A DNA stretch of 25,310 nucleotides from Oscillospiraceae bacterium (GTDB lineage Bacteria > Bacillota > Clostridia > UMGS1810). The stretch is taken from the NCBI GenBank assembly GCA_021629085.1, contig JAJXRJ010000031.1, positions 1-25,310 of the forward strand, written 5' to 3'. This document shows, piece by piece, positions 16,510 to 23,927 of the stretch (positions are counted from its first letter, which is position 1; every line of letters starts with the position of its first letter). A program made the position numbers and the translations under genes. Under the pieces are notes generated by a model that was not told the origin of the DNA, did no database searches, and saw nothing but the letters and a program-made list of their open reading frames with translations.

Positions 16510-16538
16510 CGATTGGGCGCAAAAATTGCGCCCAATCG
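16510..16538 (-). promoter_or_regulatory. Strong intercistronic hairpin after the 543-aa gene
   Basis: Perfect 13-bp inverted repeat around a 3-nt loop (CGATTGGGCGCAA / TTGCGCCCAATCG), one base after the stop codon at 16540. No T-run follows on the minus strand, so it is more likely a 3'-end stabiliser or RNA processing site that separates transporter/adaptor genes from the large enzyme genes than a full terminator. Confidence 0.6.
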
Positions 16539-16539
16539 G

Positions 16540-18171
16540 TTATTCCACTTCTGTTTCAGGTTCTGCTTCAAGTTCCGTTTCATCCCCTGTTTCAGACTCT
16601 ATTTCAGTTTCTGCTGCAGGTTCCGTTTCAGTCCCTGTTTCAGGTTCTGTTTCAAATTCAAAATACGGTGCATTTGCGCTGCCAACACTGTAAATATAAA
16701 GCCCCGGGAACAGCGGCCGTTCTTCTAGCGGTTCAAATACAGCTTTGACGCACATCGTATCTTTTTGCTGGTCAATTAAGCCCTGCACATATTCGGTAAT
16801 GTCGCATTCTAACTTTTCATACTGGGTGCCAACACCGAGCTCTCTTGAGCTATAGATAGGCTCCTCCTCTGCACTGGGCTGTACAGTTTCGTCAAATGCG
16901 CCGTCCTGCACGGCATAAAGGTGCAGCACACCCGGCGTCACTGCACGGAGGCTGAGTGCCAGATATGCGCCGCTAAGCACCTCACCTTCGGTTTCTGGCA
17001 GTTTTGCCTGGTAATACATTTCCCCTGTCAGACCAGTTTCAGGATTTACTCCCAAGGTGTTGAGGTCGCTTCCCGAATTTGCGCCATTTTTCACTGCCGA
17101 ACGGATAGAGGACCCCATCATGCCCAGACGGAGGGAATCGGCAATTTCTACTTTTGTCATCCTGCCAGAGGTTACATCTTCATCCGACGGCGTCTCCGGC
17201 ACTTCTTCCGGCGCGGTTTCCGCCTCAATATAGGGCGGTGCACTGCTGTTGATGCCAAAAATTCCCGACGGGTTGACACGATCACTACTCTCGGCAATCA
17301 CCATCATATTGGCATTGCCGTCTGTGAGCGATGCGATATACGCCAAAATGTCAAATTCCTTCACCGTGGCTTCGCTTTCAGCACCGGGGCAGGTTTTTGT
17401 TGCGATCAAGCCTTCTGGGTCATAGGCCGGTGCAGTGTCATAGGTAATGGTTTCCATGTCCCAGTCGTCGTTTACGCGGTAGAAGCTGAGCTTTGCACCA
17501 TATTTATACGCACGTTCTTTAATCACCAGTTTGGCATAGGCCAAATCTTGACCAATGAGTTCTGAAACATCAAATTTGTAAAGCATCCGGCGGTCGTATT
17601 CCTTGCCTTCCACCGTGCCGGTGCCAATGTTGTCTGTCCAGCTTCCACTGCGCTCTTCATAAAGGTTTTTGCCCGGGTCGTCCTTGTCAATGACTGCAAC
17701 TGCCGAAAGCGGGATTTTAAAGCTTTTTACCGTGCTCTGTGAAATGGTGACAGTCGATCTTTTTTCGTCCCAGTTCACCTCCGCACCCAGCGCTTCCCCC
17801 ACAAACCGCAGAGGCACCATGGTTCTCTCCTGTTCCACAAACGGTTCTGCGTCCAAAGTGACAAGCGTGGTGTCTACCTTTGCAAGATCATTTCCAACCT
17901 GCAAAAAGACAGAAGTATCACCGCAAACCGCCGTAACGGTCTGATCCTCGTCGCTCCATTCGATGGTTGCGCCAAGCGCTTCAAAAATTGCCCGCATCGG
18001 CACAAACACACGGTCGCCGACCATCATGGGCATAACGTCAAATTCCAGCTGTTTGCCGTTTACAAGCACCTTAATATCGCTCGCGGCAAACACCGGCAGG
18101 CAAAATAAGCTGCACATAAGCGCAAGCGCAGTAAACAGGGAAATGACGGTTTTTGCACATTTTATTTTCAT
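16540..18171 (-). CDS. Secreted CuAON + DNRLRE protein with acidic Thr/Glu tail (putative adaptor)
   Basis: 543 aa from ATG at 18171 (AAAGGGG 9 nt upstream); an ATG seven codons upstream with AAGGA is a possible alternative. Signal peptide MKIKCAKTVISLFTALALMC..., cleavage after VFA near residue 29. Residues ~31-140 are a two-part CuAON domain (RVFVPMRAIFEALGA, RTMVPLRFVGEALGA). A DNRLRE module (~155-318, DRRMLYKFDVSELIG) and a second, more divergent DNRLRE-like module (~338-505) follow. The last ~37 residues are almost only Glu, Thr, Ala, Gly, Ser and Pro, in ETETEP-type repeats. No catalytic domain. It is the only protein here that combines both shared module types, hence the adaptor idea, which is inference. 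Not an amine oxidase: the catalytic domain is absent. Confidence 0.8.
   Translation of the reverse strand: MKIKCAKTVISLFTALALMCSLFCLPVFAASDIKVLVNGKQLEFDVMPMMVGDRVFVPMRAIFEALGATIEWSDEDQTVTAVCGDTSVFLQVGNDLAKVDTTLVTLDAEPFVEQERTMVPLRFVGEALGAEVNWDEKRSTVTISQSTVKSFKIPLSAVAVIDKDDPGKNLYEERSGSWTDNIGTGTVEGKEYDRRMLYKFDVSELIGQDLAYAKLVIKERAYKYGAKLSFYRVNDDWDMETITYDTAPAYDPEGLIATKTCPGAESEATVKEFDILAYIASLTDGNANMMVIAESSDRVNPSGIFGINSSAPPYIEAETAPEEVPETPSDEDVTSGRMTKVEIADSLRLGMMGSSIRSAVKNGANSGSDLNTLGVNPETGLTGEMYYQAKLPETEGEVLSGAYLALSLRAVTPGVLHLYAVQDGAFDETVQPSAEEEPIYSSRELGVGTQYEKLECDITEYVQGLIDQQKDTMCVKAVFEPLEERPLFPGLYIYSVGSANAPYFEFETEPETGTETEPAAETEIESETGDETELEAEPETEVE
16543..16653 (-). repeat. Degenerate repeat coding an acidic Thr/Glu-rich C-terminal tail
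   Basis: The plus strand shows repeated TTTCAG/GGTTC/TGTTTCA units in irregular order. They encode the Glu/Thr tail of the 543-aa surface protein on the minus strand. Such tails can act as flexible spacers or bind cations; the function here is unknown. Confidence 0.6.
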
Positions 18172-18202
18172 TAGATGGTACCCCTTTGCCATTGAAGTTT
18201 CC

Positions 18203-19714
18203 TTATTTTTCTAACACACCCGGCGTCTTTAAGAGCGGAATGTAGTTCCCGCTTCCCCACACAAACAGCTTGAGTACCGAATCGTTGGTCAGCGTCTCTT
18301 CTGTCAAATCAATCGCACAGGAAAGCGTGGTAGTCCCGGTAAGTTCTACCGTATCGCCAATCACCACTTTTTTAAGATTGCCGCCCTCATAGAGCGCCAA
18401 AATGGGATTGGCCGAAACCGGCGCTTCTTCCGTGCCCTTGTCAAGCTTGATGGATGCCGTAATCACATCGTTTTCAGGCGCTTCGAGCGGCTCGCCGTAA
18501 GTGATTTCCAGGCGGGGACGTTTTGTCTCGTCCTCAATACCGACGCAGCTTTGCAGATAAAAATCTACAGCATCATTCATTGACCATGCAGGCGTCGCCT
18601 GGAACATGATATTTGCAACCGGGTTTTCTGCCGAAAGGCCTGCAATGTAAGAGGTAAGATCGTATTCTACAAGTTTTTTATCACCGATATCGCCGCTAGC
18701 AGTGTTTGGGCTCTTGTAAATTTCAGTTGCGCTTACTTCCGGCATATTGTTGTAGGTTAAGGTTTCCGGTGTCCAGCTGCCCGTCACCGGATAAATCAGC
18801 ATATTTACGCCTGACTTTCTGGTTGCTTCATTTACAATCATTTTGGCAGAAACAATGGGTTTGCCCGCAATGCCGGTCAAATCCATTTTGTAGAACACAC
18901 GCGCATCTTCGACCGGCGTACCAGTTTTCGGGTTTGTCATAATTTTCACCGTAGGATCAGCGCCAGATGTATAGTTGTAAGTGTTTTCATCCGGGGTTAG
19001 TACAGACACCGCACCCACGTCATCCGCAGTAAAATACAGCGTTTTTGTGCTCTGCACGGTAAATTCCGCACCGGGGTCTTTGGTAACCACAGTCAACGAA
19101 GGGCCTTTTGTTTGGTTGGTAGGCAAATAAATGCGGAGTTTATCCAGCGTGGATTTGGTTACATCGTCCTCTACAAATTCCATGTAAATTTTAAACTGAT
19201 TGTTCGCGTCTACAAATTCATCCACAGGGATATCTTTTGTGCTATCCGACTCACTATAGCTGCACGGCTCACTTTTCACCAATTCCACAGTGGGCGCTTC
19301 TGTAATCTCATCCGCATCGTAGCCGGATGTTACTTTGTATAAATTCAACGTGCCCTTTGTATTTACTTTCGCAAAAGTTAAGTGCAACGTTACCGTCTCA
19401 ATTTCGGTGTCAAAACCGTTTAAATCCGCTTTGTAGTAGATACCGCCTTTTTTTGCAGGTTTGGGATCCGCATCAGGATTGTTGCCGCCAATGTAAGTAT
19501 AGCCGTTTGCAGTAGAATTCGTCGCATATACAGTCGCGTCATACCCTGTTTGATCCGCGTTGAGTGAGGCGGAAGCCCATACCGAATTTACAATCTTTAC
19601 TGTGTTGGTAATGCTCGCACCCACTGTTACGGGCGCTGCCATACACATCGCTGCAACGCACAGACACAGACACACTGCAAACGCACGCTTTGCCGTTTTT
19701 ACCATTTTCAACAT
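18203..19714 (-). CDS. Secreted protein with two DNRLRE-like modules and a small C-terminal domain
   Basis: 503 aa from ATG at 19714, which has GGAGGG 7 nt upstream; a longer reading from 19759 has no ribosome site and would put 15 charged residues before the signal peptide. Cleavage is likely after VGA near residue 33. Two DNRLRE (CBM96-like) modules follow, the first (~40-210) of the divergent type with 'GGIYYKADLNGFDTEIETVTLHLT' shortened here to its core KADL, the second (~225-406) classical (ARVFYKMDLTGIAG, MLIYPVTGSWTPETLTYNN). The C-terminal ~90 residues (LALYEGGNLKKVVIGDTVEL, LKLFVWGSGNYIPLL) match the end of the 1235-aa propeller protein. No catalytic motif. It is the first surface gene after the transporter. 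Probable role: extracellular polysaccharide binding or assembly with its neighbours (inference). Confidence 0.8.
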   Translation of the reverse strand: MLKMVKTAKRAFAVCLCLCVAAMCMAAPVTVGASITNTVKIVNSVWASASLNADQTGYDATVYATNSTANGYTYIGGNNPDADPKPAKKGGIYYKADLNGFDTEIETVTLHLTFAKVNTKGTLNLYKVTSGYDADEITEAPTVELVKSEPCSYSESDSTKDIPVDEFVDANNQFKIYMEFVEDDVTKSTLDKLRIYLPTNQTKGPSLTVVTKDPGAEFTVQSTKTLYFTADDVGAVSVLTPDENTYNYTSGADPTVKIMTNPKTGTPVEDARVFYKMDLTGIAGKPIVSAKMIVNEATRKSGVNMLIYPVTGSWTPETLTYNNMPEVSATEIYKSPNTASGDIGDKKLVEYDLTSYIAGLSAENPVANIMFQATPAWSMNDAVDFYLQSCVGIEDETKRPRLEITYGEPLEAPENDVITASIKLDKGTEEAPVSANPILALYEGGNLKKVVIGDTVELTGTTTLSCAIDLTEETLTNDSVLKLFVWGSGNYIPLLKTPGVLEK

Positions 19715-19777
19715 TGTTCTTCCCTCCGTTTTCAATCTTTTTTTATCGTTCCACTCCATCTTTTTAAAATGCCAATA

Positions 19778-20635
19778 TCATCCTTTGACTGCGCCGGTTG
19801 TCATGCCCTTTACAAAATATTTGTTAAAGCAAAGATAGACAATCATCATGGGGACAATGGAAATCATTGCGCCCGCCAAAATGAGGTTCCACGCAGCCGC
19901 TGCTTCACTGCTTCCCTTTAAGGCCACCAGTCCAACGGGGAGCGGCGCCTGGTCAGGATTTCCCATGGTGAACACCATCGGCAGCAGATATTCATTCCAC
20001 GCGCCTTTAAAGCTCAAAATGCCAATGGTGGCAATGACCGGTTTTAAAAGCGGCAGAATGATTTGCCAGAAGATGCGGAAAAACCCACATCCATCCAGCT
20101 TTGCAGATTCATCGAGCTCCTTGGGAAGGGAGTTGACAAACCCGCGCACCAAATAAATATTGGTGATATTGATGCCAAAGCAGTGCACTAAGATAACGCC
20201 CCACAGGCTGTTGTTAATGTGCAAAAGCTTGGCGATTTGCAGCGTCGGGTAAATGCTGATGCTTCCCAAGGTGATAAACATGGTGGAGGAAAAAATGCCA
20301 AACAGCACTTTTTTCCCAGGGAAATTTCCGCGGGAGAACACATATCCGCCCATGGAAGAGGTAATCAGCGACGCTGCTACCACAAAAAAGGAATAGTACA
20401 CGCTGTTGAAGGTGTATTTTTTAAAGTCTGCAATGGTCCACGCCTGAATGTAGTTGTCCAATGACAGCTTCTCCGGGAAAAAATTGGTTCCCGCCAAAAT
20501 TTCCCGGTTGCTCTTAAACGACCCAATTAATGCATAAAAAATAGGAAAGAGCACAATCACTAGCAGCGCTACCAAAAATACAAATGTAACTGTATAAAAA
20601 ATGAAATCGCTTTTCCGCTTTATAATTTGACTCAT
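19778..20635 (-). CDS. CUT1-family sugar ABC transporter permease (MalG-type)
   Basis: 285 aa, six predicted membrane segments starting with FIFYTVTFVFLVALLVIVLF. The cytoplasmic EAA loop that contacts the ATPase reads LPKELDESAKLDGCGFFRIF followed by W-Q-I-I-L-P. It forms the membrane channel with the permease encoded 20 nt upstream and takes oligosaccharides from the lipoprotein encoded first in the operon. The Shine-Dalgarno site before the ATG is weak (GGGTGGGTAG at some distance), suggesting translational coupling. No ATPase gene lies in the window; Clostridia usually share an MsmK/UgpC-type ATPase encoded elsewhere. The substrate is inferred from context only. Confidence 0.93.
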   Translation of the reverse strand: MSQIIKRKSDFIFYTVTFVFLVALLVIVLFPIFYALIGSFKSNREILAGTNFFPEKLSLDNYIQAWTIADFKKYTFNSVYYSFFVVAASLITSSMGGYVFSRGNFPGKKVLFGIFSSTMFITLGSISIYPTLQIAKLLHINNSLWGVILVHCFGINITNIYLVRGFVNSLPKELDESAKLDGCGFFRIFWQIILPLLKPVIATIGILSFKGAWNEYLLPMVFTMGNPDQAPLPVGLVALKGSSEAAAAWNLILAGAMISIVPMMIVYLCFNKYFVKGMTTGAVKG

Positions 20636-20655
20636 AATTCGCTACCCACCCAATG

Positions 20656-21600
20656 TTAATATACCGAAGACGATTTTTTGGACACTTTTAAATAAAGCAG
20701 TGTGGCCGCACAGATAATGATAGACGTTACCACGCCCAGTGCAGACGCATAGCCGTATTGCTTTACTGTAGAGCCGTCCTCAAAGAAGAATTTGTAGATA
20801 TAGAGCATAACGACATTGGTTTCTCCCGCAGGCGCACCGTTTGTGAGCACCATGACAAGATCCATAATTTTCATGCCGTTGACCATTGCCAGCATCAGGA
20901 TGATTTGCAGCACCGGAGCCAGCATGGGCACTGTGACATGCAAAAACTGTTTCCACCGGGAAGCGCCGTCAATTTCCGCCGCCTCATAAAGGTCTGTTGG
21001 AATGTTTTGCAGCCCTGCCAAAATAAACAGCACATTTGCACCAAACCCCTGCCAAATGGACGCCAGCATAATGACCATCATAGACGACCATTTGTTGGCA
21101 AACCAGTTATAGGGCTGGTCGAGCACGCCCAGCGATATGAGCAGGTTGTTTGCCGCGCCGTTAAACGTAGAGAAGATAAAGGTAAACACCAAACCGATGA
21201 CTGCGGTGCTGATGATGTTTGGCATAAAAAACATCACCCGGAAGAAGTTACGCCCCAAAACCTTCTCGTTTAAAATGACTGCGACGATAAGCGCAAGGGG
21301 GAGCTCAACAATGAGCTTCCCATACGCGATGATAAATGTGTTTAGCAAGCTGCTCCAATACTGTGGATCCCTGGTGAACAGCCGTTTGAAATTTTCAAGC
21401 CCCACAAAGACGGTATTGAGCCCGTCATAATCATACACTGAATAGCGGTATACCCAAAGGATGGGATAAATAGTAAACACTAAAAATCCAATAATTTGAG
21501 GGGAAAGCATCAGGTAGGAGGCAATGGTTTCCGACCGATTGGCCTTTTGGCGATTGACTGTAAATGTTCTGCCGGCCTTCGCCGTTTTGCCGATTTGCAT
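20656..21600 (-). CDS. CUT1-family sugar ABC transporter permease (MalF-type)
   Basis: 314 aa, six predicted membrane segments (for example IIGFLVFTIYPILWVYRYSV). The EAA loop reads IPTDLYEAAEIDGASRWKQF, then HVTVP, as in MalF/UgpA-type subunits. The start is supported by GAGGTG 8 nt upstream, and the gene begins 11 nt after the stop of the binding-protein gene, so the three transporter genes are one unit. The basic N-terminus (MQIGKTAKAGRTFTVNRQK) is cytoplasmic. Sugar substrate unknown; the gene order suggests oligosaccharides released by the surface enzymes. Confidence 0.93.
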   Translation of the reverse strand: MQIGKTAKAGRTFTVNRQKANRSETIASYLMLSPQIIGFLVFTIYPILWVYRYSVYDYDGLNTVFVGLENFKRLFTRDPQYWSSLLNTFIIAYGKLIVELPLALIVAVILNEKVLGRNFFRVMFFMPNIISTAVIGLVFTFIFSTFNGAANNLLISLGVLDQPYNWFANKWSSMMVIMLASIWQGFGANVLFILAGLQNIPTDLYEAAEIDGASRWKQFLHVTVPMLAPVLQIILMLAMVNGMKIMDLVMVLTNGAPAGETNVVMLYIYKFFFEDGSTVKQYGYASALGVVTSIIICAATLLYLKVSKKSSSVY

Positions 21601-21611
21601 ATTCTTTCACC

Positions 21612-23039
21612 TCATTGGTTTTGTTGTTGGTTTTGTTGTTGGTTTTGTTGTTGGTTTTGTTGTTTTAACTGCTCCTGCTGCCTTTGCTGGTTTAAGAAGA
21701 ATTCCTGGTCAATCGAGCCGTCTTCCACACCGCTTCTCAGTGCCGCAGTGTAGCGCTCGGTTGCGTCTTTAATACACTCGTCAACCGTCATGGTGCCTGC
21801 CCAAACCTTTAAGACCATTGGCCCAATCTTCTCGCCTTCCAGTTTTAAAGACGGCGAGACTTTCCGCATGAAGCTCGGATCGACCATTTTACCAAATTCC
21901 ACCCACTGGGGCAGCATGTTTTCGGTATTGGCGCTTTCAATCACTTCTGTGCGGTAGGGAATGGAGAGCCCCTGTTCGTACAGGCTTTGCTGCAGCTCTT
22001 TAGAATGGAACAGCTTATAGACTTCCATTACTTTTTCCATATCGGTGTTTTTCGCTGATTTGCTGATGCAGAACAAGCCGGAAACCATTTCTTTGGTTGG
22101 ATACCGCTCGCCCTCATTAATTACCGGAGCCGGCACAACGCCCCAATCACAGTTTGCCACAAACTGAGTGGTGAGCACGCCTACGTCCCAAGACTGGCTT
22201 AAGAACATACCAATCCGCCCCTCTGCAAACTGTGCTCTGGACATGTCGTTGTCAAGCCCTTCCGCACCAGGGAAGAAGCTGCCGTCCTCTTTAATTTGGA
22301 GCAGCCATTCTAACGGATATTTGTACTGTTCATACGAATATGTAAGGTTTTCATAGTCAATACCGGCGATGTCTTCATAAGAAGCGGAGAAGGGGCTGCT
22401 AATCATGTAGTTGAAAAAGTCACTCCACTTCAGCGGCAGCGAAATGCCGTACACCATGTTGTCTTTATCGGTGATTCTCTTGGCGTATTCCCGCACCTCT
22501 TCCCATGTTTTGGGCGGGAGCGCTTCGCCGTTTTCATCCACAATGCCCGCTTTTTTGAACAAATCCTTGTTGTATACCAAACCAGTGGTGGTTACCTCTG
22601 CAGGCACAAAATACGTTTTTCCGTCAAAGGTGTCGTCGCCTTCTAATGGCGTAAATCCGTATTCATCCAAAAATTCCTGTCCGCCCGGCATGTCGTTGAT
22701 AGGGATAATGTCCCCCTTTTCCACATACGGCTTTTTGCTGCCGTTCACCTTAATAATTTCGGGCGCCTGTTCGTTTTGGAATGCCAAATCCGCCACAGTG
22801 GAATAGTCGTCGCCATATACACTGTATTCCACTTTGATGCCCTTTTCTTTGCCTGTTGTATTGTTGAAGTCGTTGACCATTTTGGTCATTGCCTCTTTGG
22901 TTGCGCCGGCATTGGACCAAACCCGGATGGTGGTCACGTCGCTGGATGCCTCGTTGTCCCCGCAACCCGTAAACACTGCCATGCTAAGGGCGGCTGTCAG
23001 CATCAAACAGCCCGTTCTTTTCAAAATCCCTCTCAACAT
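21612..23039 (-). CDS. Sugar-binding lipoprotein of the ABC transporter (MalE-type), with Gln/Asn-rich tail
   Basis: 475 aa extracellular solute-binding protein, family 1. A lipoprotein signal (MLRGILKRTGCLMLTAALSM, then AVFTGC) puts the lipidated Cys near residue 26. The fold signature continues with TTIRVWSN, the FNNTTG..I.VEYSVYGDDY stretch and 'LVYNKDLFKKAGI'. The last ~30 residues are nearly all Gln and Asn, encoded by four copies of a 12-bp repeat, which is unusual for this family. First gene of the operon, with a SigA-type promoter about 40 nt upstream of the ATG and AAGGGAG 7 nt before it. It delivers an oligosaccharide, probably pectic or hemicellulosic, to the two permeases. Confidence 0.93.
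   Translation of the reverse strand: MLRGILKRTGCLMLTAALSMAVFTGCGDNEASSDVTTIRVWSNAGATKEAMTKMVNDFNNTTGKEKGIKVEYSVYGDDYSTVADLAFQNEQAPEIIKVNGSKKPYVEKGDIIPINDMPGGQEFLDEYGFTPLEGDDTFDGKTYFVPAEVTTTGLVYNKDLFKKAGIVDENGEALPPKTWEEVREYAKRITDKDNMVYGISLPLKWSDFFNYMISSPFSASYEDIAGIDYENLTYSYEQYKYPLEWLLQIKEDGSFFPGAEGLDNDMSRAQFAEGRIGMFLSQSWDVGVLTTQFVANCDWGVVPAPVINEGERYPTKEMVSGLFCISKSAKNTDMEKVMEVYKLFHSKELQQSLYEQGLSIPYRTEVIESANTENMLPQWVEFGKMVDPSFMRKVSPSLKLEGEKIGPMVLKVWAGTMTVDECIKDATERYTAALRSGVEDGSIDQEFFLNQQRQQEQLKQQNQQQNQQQNQQQNQ
21617..21664 (-). repeat. Four perfect 12-bp tandem repeats coding a Gln/Asn-rich tail
   Basis: Unit GGTTTTGTTGTT on the plus strand, four exact copies, encoding (Asn-Gln-Gln-Gln) repeats in the binding lipoprotein just before its stop. 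The unit is a multiple of three, so copy-number change by slippage would alter the tail length without breaking the frame. Confidence 0.95.
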
Positions 23040-23077
23040 TTTAACACTCCCTTAAAACAATTTTCCTACTATAAAAT

Positions 23078-23106
23078 ATTGTAGCATACGGCACGGATTT
23101 TTGTAA
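23078..23106 (-). promoter_or_regulatory. SigA-type promoter of the transporter/surface-enzyme operon
   Basis: On the minus strand: TTACAA (23101-23106), exactly 17 nt, then TACAAT (23078-23083) preceded by TGC (extended -10). The start of transcription should be near 23071, giving a 5' UTR of about 30 nt. No other good promoter is obvious inside the operon. Confidence 0.75.
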
Positions 23107-23124
23107 GATGCATCTTTTGTGCAC
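23105..23124. promoter_or_regulatory. Candidate operator overlapping the -35 of the operon promoter
   Basis: The perfect palindrome AAGATGCATCTT (23105-23116) touches the -35 hexamer and continues into TTGTGCAC. A related GCATCTTGTGCA string occurs in the promoter of the candidate small RNA on the minus strand (about 1124-1135). The position suits an activator or repressor; which protein binds is unknown. Confidence 0.45.
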
Positions 23125-23168
23125 CACCGCCCCAAAAAATATGCTTTTGTCTGTGCGCCGGATAAAAA

Positions 23169-23187
23169 TGTTTACATTTTGTAAACA
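23169..23187. promoter_or_regulatory. Perfect inverted repeat upstream of the operon promoter
   Basis: TGTTTAC-ATTTT-GTAAACA, 7-bp arms and a 5-nt spacer, about 63 bp upstream of the -35 and just past the terminator of the two-component genes. It lacks a GC-rich stem, so a DNA-binding site is more likely than a terminator. Confidence 0.45.
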
Positions 23188-23199
23188 ATTCACAAAAGC

Positions 23200-23227
23200 A
23201 AAAAAGCCCTCGTCCAGGGCCTTTTTT
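23200..23227 (-). terminator. Terminator of the response regulator/histidine kinase unit
   Basis: GCCCT/AGGGC stem (23206-23210 with 23216-23220), flanked by A6 and T6 runs that extend the pairing past one bulged base. On the minus strand it ends in six T residues, about 10 nt after the response regulator stop. The symmetry would let it work in both directions. It separates the two-component genes from the operon. Confidence 0.8.
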
Positions 23228-23237
23228 GTAAAGGGAG

Positions 23238-23915
23238 CTAATTGCCGATATATTCCATAATGTTGAGCTTTTTTAAGCTGCCCACCAGCTCTTTCATGCT
23301 CTTAGAATCGGTCTTTTTTAAAATTTTGTTGATGAGCGACCGGATGGTGGCCTCCTCCACATGCCGCATCTGTGCAATTTGGCGGTAGGAATTGCCGTCG
23401 TACACCATCTTTAACACCTCTAACTCACTGTGGGTAAGCCGGGTGATGAGATTGACCACATAGATAAGGCTTTCCCGCTCCGTGCGCAGGCGGACCATTT
23501 CATCCACCACCTTTTTGCTGGCGAGCGTCCGCGCGCCCGTGTCCTCCACCGCATCACGGATGGCGGTGATGACCTCAACGACCGAGGCGGTTTTGACTAC
23601 GTAATCGTCGGCACCCGCCACATAGGAGTCCATAATATTGCCGTCATCGTCATGAATTGTCAGCATGATCACACGGACGTTTGGCAGCTCTGCCTTAATC
23701 TTTTTTGTTGCCTCAATACCAGCCGTGTCCGTTTCCATCTGAATGTCCATTAAAATCACGTCCGGGTTTAGCGCAAGCGCGGTTTTCACCGCCTCTGCGC
23801 CAGACGCTGCCGTGCCCGCCACCTCCATTTGCAGTTCGTTTGCCACAATCATGGAAAAGTAATCCCGAATTTGCGGCATGTCGTCTGCAATGAGCACTTT
23901 GATTTTATCCTGCAT
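23238..23915 (-). CDS. Response regulator, REC + LuxR/NarL-type DNA-binding domain
   Basis: 225 aa. The receiver domain (~1-125) has the acidic pair DD at 11-12, phospho-acceptor Asp57 in 'DVILMDIQ', Thr in 'VIMLTIHDD' and Lys in 'DYVVKTA'. A helical linker is followed by a LuxR-type HTH (~160-205: LTHSELEVLKMVYDGNSYRQ, then IAQMRHVEEATIRSLINKIL). Several consensus positions of the recognition helix are changed relative to NarL. The start has AGGGGGG about 7 nt upstream, 12 nt after the kinase stop, so the two are cotranscribed. It probably controls the adjacent transporter/enzyme operon, whose promoter lies on its 3' side, but that link is inference. Confidence 0.92.
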   Translation of the reverse strand: MQDKIKVLIADDMPQIRDYFSMIVANELQMEVAGTAASGAEAVKTALALNPDVILMDIQMETDTAGIEATKKIKAELPNVRVIMLTIHDDDGNIMDSYVAGADDYVVKTASVVEVITAIRDAVEDTGARTLASKKVVDEMVRLRTERESLIYVVNLITRLTHSELEVLKMVYDGNSYRQIAQMRHVEEATIRSLINKILKKTDSKSMKELVGSLKKLNIMEYIGN

Positions 23916-23927
23916 TTCATTTCCCCC

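Noticed and set aside
6265..18171. Copper amine oxidases suggested by the CuAON domain name
   Set aside because: Only the short N-terminal-type domain is present; there is no catalytic domain, topaquinone site or copper-binding histidines.
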